In this document: one piece after another, positions 59,387 to 64,000 of the stretch
Layout: each line of letters opens with the position of its first letter
Numbering within the stretch: position 1 is the first letter of the stretch
Source: Methylobacterium sp. J-077
Lineage (GTDB): Bacteria; Pseudomonadota; Alphaproteobacteria; Rhizobiales; Beijerinckiaceae
Reading direction: 5' to 3'
Assembly (NCBI RefSeq): GCF_022829365.1
Contig: NZ_JAKSYJ010000119.1
Location: 310,001-374,000, forward strand
DNA length: 64,000 nucleotides
Program-made: the position numbers and the translations under genes
The notes under the pieces: generated by a model
What the model saw: the letters and a program-made list of their open reading frames with translations, nothing else
What the model was told of the DNA's origin: nothing
The model's database searches: none

Positions 59387-61375
59387 GTGGGCTTCATGAG
59401 GAAGAACAAGGTCATCACGGCGGACGAGGCGATCGCTCTGATCCGCGTGAACGACGTCGTGACCACCACGGGCTTCGTCCAGAGCTGCATCCCGGAGGCG
59501 CTGCACGCCGCCCTGGAGAAGCGCTTCGTCGAGACCGGATCGCCCCGGGGCCTGACCCTGATCATGACGGCGGGCGCGGGCGACAGCAAAGGCCTCGGCA
59601 CCGGCCGCCTGCACCATGACGGCCTGCTCGCGCGGGTGATCGCCGCCAATTTCGGACGGATGCCGAAGGTCGCGCAGGCCGCGCAGAACAACCTGATCCG
59701 CGGCTACAACCTGCCCCAGGGGGTGATCTCGCAGCTCTACCGGGCCTGCGCCGCCGGCCAGCCCGGCCTGTTCTCGAAGGTCGGGCTGCAGACCTATGTC
59801 GATCCGCGCCACGGCGGCGCCAAGGTCAACACCCTGACCACGGAGGACATCGTCAAGCTGGTGGAGGTCGATGGCGAGGAGTGGCTGTTCTACACCGCTA
59901 CCAAGATCGACGTGGCCTTCATCCGCGCCACCTCGGCCGACCCGTCGGGCAACCTCTCCTACGAGAAGGAGGCGCTGACCCTCGATTGCCTGGCCCAGGC
60001 CATGGCCGCCCGCAACAACGGCGGCATCGTCATCGCCCAGGTCGAGCGCATCGTCGACGACGGCTACCTGCTGCCCAAGGACGTGCGCGTCCCTGGCATC
60101 CTGGTCGATTGCGTCGTGGTCGCCGAGCCCGAGATGCACCGGATGAATTACGGCGTCATGCACGACGCCGCCTTGGCCGGCGAGATCCGCGTCCCCGTCA
60201 CCGGCATCAAGCGGATGCCGCTCAACGAGCGCAAGATCATCGCCCGCCGGGCCGCCTTCGAGCTGCCGCCGAACGGCGTGGTCAATCTCGGGGTCGGCGC
60301 GCCGGAGGGCATCTCCTCGGTGGCCAACGAGGAGAAGATCACGCCCTACATCACCCTGACCACCGAGGCCGGGGCGGTCGGCGGGGTGCTAGCCTCGGGC
60401 TCCAGCTTCGGCGCGGCCACCAACGCCGACTGCATCATCGACCAGAACCAGATGTTCGACTTCTACGACGGCGGCGGCCTCGACATGACCTGCCTCGGCA
60501 TGGCCGAGTGCGATGCTGCCGGCAACGTCAACACCTCGAAGTTCGGCGGCAAGCTCAACGGCTGCGGCGGGTTCATCAACATCTCGCAGAACGCCCGCAC
60601 GGTGGTGTTCGCCGGCACCTTCACGGCGGGCGGGCTGGAGATCGCCGTCGACGACGGCGTGGTGCGGATCGTCAGCGAGGGCCGGTCGCGCAAGTTCGTG
60701 ACGCAGGTGCAGCAGAACACCTTCTCGGGTCCCTACGCGGTCGAGCGGGCACAGCCCGTCCTCTACGTGACCGAGCGCTGCGTCTTCCAGCTCACCGCCG
60801 ACGGCCTCGAACTGGTCGAGGTGGCGCCGGGCATCGACATCGAGCGCGACATCCTCGCCCACATGGATTTCAAGCCGGTGGTGCGCAATCCGGTGCCGAT
60901 GGACCCGCGCATCTTCCGCGACGAACCGATGGAGCTGCTCTCGGACCTGCTCAACCTCGATCTGGCCTCGCGCATCAGCTACGACGGCGAGCGCAACATC
61001 CTCTTCATCAATCTCGAAGGCTGGTATTGCCGGGTGAAGAGCGACATGGACGAGCTGCGCATGACCATCGTCGGTGCGTGCCGCAAGGCCGGCCAGCGGG
61101 TCAACGCCGTGATCAACCACGACGGCTTTCGGCTCAACGAGAACCTGATCGACGATTATGCCGGGATGATCCAGTATCTCCAGGCGAACTATTACGCGAC
61201 CACGACGCGCTACGTCACCAGCGCGTTCCTGCGCCTGAAGATGGAGGAGGCGCTGACCCGGCGCGGCGTCGCCCCCCACGTGTTCGAGCGCAAGGAGGAG
61301 GCCCAGGCCTTCCTCGGCAGCACCGACACGAAGGCCCGCAAGCGGATCTCCCCGGCGGTCGCCTCGGCGGCGTAG
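59387..61375 (+). CDS. Acetyl-CoA hydrolase / family I CoA-transferase
   Basis: A protein of about 662 residues containing both CoA-transferase lobes. It opens with ITADEAIALIRVNDVVTTTG and has a TLIMTAGAGDSKGLGTG loop. The likely catalytic glutamate is in LTTEAGAVGGV, equivalent to the E of the E-A-G motif in propionate CoA-transferase, which forms the covalent CoA thioester. The second half has GLDMTCLGMAECDAAGNVN. Members act on acetyl-, propionyl- or acetoacetyl-CoA. The start is a GTG at 59387 with GGAGGGAGG directly upstream; an ATG at 59396 is the alternative but lies too far from it. Confidence 0.9.
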   Translation: MGFMRKNKVITADEAIALIRVNDVVTTTGFVQSCIPEALHAALEKRFVETGSPRGLTLIMTAGAGDSKGLGTGRLHHDGLLARVIAANFGRMPKVAQAAQNNLIRGYNLPQGVISQLYRACAAGQPGLFSKVGLQTYVDPRHGGAKVNTLTTEDIVKLVEVDGEEWLFYTATKIDVAFIRATSADPSGNLSYEKEALTLDCLAQAMAARNNGGIVIAQVERIVDDGYLLPKDVRVPGILVDCVVVAEPEMHRMNYGVMHDAALAGEIRVPVTGIKRMPLNERKIIARRAAFELPPNGVVNLGVGAPEGISSVANEEKITPYITLTTEAGAVGGVLASGSSFGAATNADCIIDQNQMFDFYDGGGLDMTCLGMAECDAAGNVNTSKFGGKLNGCGGFINISQNARTVVFAGTFTAGGLEIAVDDGVVRIVSEGRSRKFVTQVQQNTFSGPYAVERAQPVLYVTERCVFQLTADGLELVEVAPGIDIERDILAHMDFKPVVRNPVPMDPRIFRDEPMELLSDLLNLDLASRISYDGERNILFINLEGWYCRVKSDMDELRMTIVGACRKAGQRVNAVINHDGFRLNENLIDDYAGMIQYLQANYYATTTRYVTSAFLRLKMEEALTRRGVAPHVFERKEEAQAFLGSTDTKARKRISPAVASAA

Positions 61376-61589
61376 GGCAGCTGCGATAGGGCCTCGCGGC
61401 CACCCGCTTGCCCTGCGAACGGCCGCGGCGTGGGTTTGCGACGGTCCACTGTCGAGCGAGAGTCGGAAGACGCAGACGTCGCGTCCACCGGCGCCCCCGT
61501 GTGAACGCCCGGAGAAGCAGATCCGTTGAGCTTCGAGATGGTGATACGACGCATTGGCGTTCTGCACGGCGGAAATTCAAGGCCGGCCT

Positions 61590-61967
61590 ATGTTCGATGA
61601 CGCCGCCGCTCAGCGCTATCTCGCGGGACTAGCCCCTCCCGCTACGGGGTCCGTGCGCTGGCTCATCTATGACCACAACCGACAATGGGTTTCGGTCGTC
61701 GACAGCGAGATCGCACCGCTGCGGCAAGACTGCAGGCATGTCCTGAGCTCGCTTTCGGAGCAGGATGGGATCGCGTCCCTTGTGGAGGCGATCCGGGAGT
61801 TCCTCGCTGACGGGACCGAATGCACCCCGCAAATCATCGCCCTCTCATGCGCTCTGTTGATGCAGAGCACCGGCGATCTCGACGAGGTTTTCGTTCGGAT
61901 CCAGGCCGCGGTCATGGCGACACTGGTCGACGCCGAGGACGTGGTGGTGAGGCCCGTCGGCGCATAA
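61590..61967 (+). CDS. Orphan 125-residue protein
   Basis: I do not recognise this family. The protein is acidic and mixed alpha/beta: an N-terminal 45 residues with RWLIYDHNRQWVSVVDSEI, then helices (VLSSLSEQDGIASLVEAIRE, LSCALLMQSTGDLDEVFVRI). There is no signal peptide or membrane segment. The ATG at 61590 was chosen. It lies 214 bp after the CoA-transferase and is not closely spaced to either neighbour, so it is probably transcribed alone. Confidence 0.5.
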   Translation: MFDDAAAQRYLAGLAPPATGSVRWLIYDHNRQWVSVVDSEIAPLRQDCRHVLSSLSEQDGIASLVEAIREFLADGTECTPQIIALSCALLMQSTGDLDEVFVRIQAAVMATLVDAEDVVVRPVGA

Positions 61968-62191
61968 GGCGAAGACGGCATGTGCCATCAGGTGTTGCTG
62001 GACGCGATCACCCGCGTGGTGCGTGTGGGGCGCCTGAAGGGCGCAGCGCGTATGTCCACCGCTGAATCGCGAGCCGACTTCCAACAGCGCCCGACCGGGA
62101 TCCGCTTTTCGGGATGTTCTGACGAACTCTAGTGTGCCCGACCTGGGCCAAGGGCAGACCGTGCCCGCGCCTCGCGGATCGGGCCAAAATC

Positions 62192-63133
62192 CTAATACCC
62201 CCGCCCGGCATCCACCCCCTGCGGCGGCTGCCCGGTGCCGCGGTACGCGCGCAGATTAGCCGCCACCGTAGCGGCGGCAGAGTCCATGTCGGTGGGGCCG
62301 GAGATATGCGGCAGAACGGTCACCCCTGGATGGGTCCAGAGCGGCGAGGCCGCCGGCAGCGGCTCGACGTCGAACACGTCGAGCACCGCGTGCGACAGGT
62401 GGCCGGCATCCAGCGCCGCGATCAGGTCCTCGGTCACCACGATCGGCCCCCGGGCGAAGTTGATCAGCGCCGCCCCGGGCTTGAGGGCGGCGAGCCGGCG
62501 GGCATTCACCAGGCCGCGCGTTTCCAGCGTCAGCGGCATCAGGCAGACGAGGATGTCGCAGCGCCCAAGCATCGCCGGGAGGCCATCCGCGCCGTGGACC
62601 GTCTCGATCCCCGCCACGGTCTTCGGCGTCCGGCTCCAGCCGATGACGGAGAACCCCGCCCCGGTGAGCCGTCCGGCCGCCGCGGTGCCGAGCGCTCCGA
62701 GGCCGAGCAGGCCGACCGTCATGTCGGACGGCTTGCGGTAGGGTTGCGGTTGCCAGACCCGCTCACGCTGCTGGCGCGCGTAGGCCGGCATGTCGCGGTG
62801 GAGGTAATAGGTCCAGGCCAGCACCGCCTCGGCCATGGCGCGGGCCATCTCGCGATCAACCAGCCGGACGATCGGGAGGGGCCGGTCGAAGGCGCCGACC
62901 AGCTTCTCGACGCCGGCCCACAGGCTCTGCACCCAGACCAGACCCGGCAGGGCGGCGACCTCCGCCGGATCGGGGTTCGCCACGACGGCGACCTGCGCGC
63001 CCGCGCGCTCCGCATCGGTCATCAGGCGGAACGGGACCAGCCGCTCGCCAGGCATCGCGGCCGAAAGGATCTGGAGGTATTCCGCCTCTTGCGCCAGGCC
63101 CTTGCACCCGACAAGCGCGACAACCTCCGCCAT
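62192..63133 (-). CDS. ghrA: Glyoxylate/hydroxypyruvate reductase A-type
   Basis: A 313-residue D-2-hydroxyacid dehydrogenase of the GhrA class, which reduces glyoxylate and hydroxypyruvate with NADPH. The nucleotide motif is VGLLGLGALGTAAAGRL. Active-site residues are R (NFARGPIVV), E (DVFDVEPLP) and H (LPHISGPT). In a methylotroph these substrates belong to serine-cycle and glyoxylate metabolism, so it could connect to the neighbouring CoA-transferase. It is monocistronic on the minus strand. Confidence 0.9.
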   Translation of the reverse strand: MAEVVALVGCKGLAQEAEYLQILSAAMPGERLVPFRLMTDAERAGAQVAVVANPDPAEVAALPGLVWVQSLWAGVEKLVGAFDRPLPIVRLVDREMARAMAEAVLAWTYYLHRDMPAYARQQRERVWQPQPYRKPSDMTVGLLGLGALGTAAAGRLTGAGFSVIGWSRTPKTVAGIETVHGADGLPAMLGRCDILVCLMPLTLETRGLVNARRLAALKPGAALINFARGPIVVTEDLIAALDAGHLSHAVLDVFDVEPLPAASPLWTHPGVTVLPHISGPTDMDSAAATVAANLRAYRGTGQPPQGVDAGRGY

Positions 63134-63214
63134 CCTCGAACTCCGTACGCGTCTCAGGCCACGCCCGCTCGGGGCGATGCAGGCGCTGTGCCTGCCTGAG
63201 GCGTTTTCTCCAAA

Positions 63215-63505
63215 TCAGCGCGCCTCGACCAGAGCCGGGTAGACCAGCCGGACGCTGCGCCGGTCCTCGGGGATCGCTGTGGCGGCGCGCTGGCGCAGGC
63301 TGCCGGTGGTGACCGGCACCGCCACCTCGGTGGGCCGCAGGCGCCAGCGCTCGGCGCCCGCCATCGGGACCGGCGGCTTCGGCCGCTCGAGATGCCGGTC
63401 CGCGCCCTCGGTGGGTACGGTGGCGAGCCCGGCCAGGCTGAACAGGGCGAGGAGGCCGTAACGGGACCGGCGAAGCGGCCGGGAGCGAAGCGAACGGACG
63501 GACAT
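63215..63505 (-). CDS. Small secreted protein of unknown function
   Basis: A 96-residue protein with a very basic N-terminus (SVRSLRSRPLRRSRYG), a hydrophobic core (LLALFSLAGLATVP) and a predicted cut after EGA near residue 35, so the mature peptide has only about 60 residues (HLERPKPPVPMAGAERWRLR, then PVTTGSLRQRAATAIPEDRR). No known domain is visible. The ATG at 63505 was chosen as the start of the signal sequence. It lies 160 bp from the divergent MFS gene. Confidence 0.55.
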   Translation of the reverse strand: MSVRSLRSRPLRRSRYGLLALFSLAGLATVPTEGADRHLERPKPPVPMAGAERWRLRPTEVAVPVTTGSLRQRAATAIPEDRRSVRLVYPALVEAR

Positions 63506-63664
63506 GGCAGTGAACCCGCGTGGACACGCTGGTTCTGCCTGTCGGGGGTGAAGACGGGATCGAACCGAATCGATTCCCAACCCGTTCCCAACACCTGTCT
63601 GGACTTGCGGTAAACGCCAGGTCTTGAGGCACGGTAAACGAACCCACGGGGAGGACGCGCAGGC

Positions 63665-64000
63665 ATGGCGAGCAAGGTTGAGGGAAGCGCCGGGACACCC
63701 GAGCGCGCGGAGATCGGCCGCGTCATCGACACCGATATCTCCGCGCGGCTGGACCGGCTGCCCTGGGGCCGCTTCCACGTGCTGGTGATCGTGGCGCTTG
63801 GCATCACCTGGGTGCTCGACGGCCTCGAAGTGACGCTGGCCGGCTCCCTGGTCGGCGCCCTGCGCCAGCCGCCGATGTCGTTCTCGGAATTCGATGTCGG
63901 GCTGGCCGCCTCCTGCTACCTCGTCGGCGCCGTGACCGGCGCCCTCGGCTTCGGCTGGCTGACCGACCGGATCGGCCGCAAGAAGCTCTTTTTCATCACG
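63665..64000 (+). CDS. MFS transporter, N-terminal part
   Basis: The first 112 codons of an MFS transporter, cut by the right edge. After a tail of about 30 residues the first helix is HVLVIVALGITWVLDGLEVT, followed by AASCYLVGAVTGALGFGWLT and the motif DRIGRKKLF, the canonical loop after helix 2. The WVLDGLEVT and GWLTDRIGRKKLFF style is that of the sugar-porter/AAHS-like branches. The substrate is unknown. It is divergent from the small secreted protein gene. Confidence 0.85.
   Translation, partial: MASKVEGSAGTPERAEIGRVIDTDISARLDRLPWGRFHVLVIVALGITWVLDGLEVTLAGSLVGALRQPPMSFSEFDVGLAASCYLVGAVTGALGFGWLTDRIGRKKLFFIT

Noticed and set aside
1..64000. CRISPR array, tRNA, rRNA, integrase or transposase
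   Set aside because: None was found by reading. The repeats present are palindromic and dispersed, not regularly spaced with unique spacers.

Overview
The window is very GC-rich and densely coded. It carries a Caulobacter-type flagellar cluster (divergent fliX and flgI, sigma-54-type promoter signatures), DUF6894 and Pls/PosA proteins, a TTG-started rpsU, and an amide/urea uptake cluster. Together these point to an alphaproteobacterium of the Hyphomicrobiales, most likely Methylobacterium or a close relative. That placement is inferred from gene content, not from a search. No rRNA, tRNA, CRISPR array, transposase or prophage was recognised.

Layout. 1-2.1 kb: the start of an Hsp70-like protein (cut by the window edge) divergent from a HerA/DUF87-type ATPase. 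2.1-10.7 kb: a flagellar block, with fliX (-) facing flgI-flgJ-FlgN-like (+), two small genes on -, and flgE-flgK-flgL on -. Both flgI and flgE are preceded by a -24/-12 element and, further upstream, by the same inverted repeat. 10.8-11.8 kb: a BLUF photoreceptor and a single-domain response regulator. 11.9-21.8 kb: housekeeping and metabolic genes (prfC, a DUF1800/DUF1501 pair, threonine aldolase, rpsU with a structured leader, a receiver protein, a class II amidotransferase, an aldehyde dehydrogenase, slyX). 21.9-31.1 kb: a membrane diguanylate cyclase, a 1375-residue Pls/PosA-type NRPS, a histidine phosphatase, PPK2, an AAA ATPase and fabI. 31.2-38.7 kb: a DnaJ-type co-chaperone, a VOC protein translationally coupled to a complete FecBCD-type iron/siderophore importer, a Crp/Fnr regulator, a GH25 lipoprotein and DUF488 and DUF6894 proteins.

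39-53.5 kb is the most coherent functional unit. On + lies a roughly 10 kb operon: a urea/short-chain-amide ABC importer (UrtABCDE/FmdDEF type), a MetX-like alpha/beta hydrolase, formamidase FmdA, an FmdB-type zinc ribbon, aliphatic amidase AmiE and a ClpP-fold protein. Divergent from it, 254 bp away, lie a hybrid histidine kinase whose sensor is a whole NCS1 (nucleobase/hydantoin/allantoin) permease-like module with a cysteine-rich linker, and a LuxR-type response regulator that overlaps it by 8 bp. I propose that the kinase is a transceptor reading an amide, ureide or nucleobase signal and controlling the operon. A palindromic repeat module is present three times in the operon's spacers, two of them as 113-114 bp doublets.

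53.7-64 kb: a LysR/MFS divergent pair, an SDR, a di-heme cytochrome c-like protein, a family I CoA-transferase/acetyl-CoA hydrolase, a small orphan, a GhrA-type reductase, a secreted small protein and the start of an MFS transporter.

Three families of short palindromic repeats are scattered between genes: a 94-bp REP/MITE-like element (3 copies), a 46-48 bp palindrome (2 copies) and the amide-operon module (3 sites plus a diverged one near 35.8 kb). All functions are predictions from reading the sequence.
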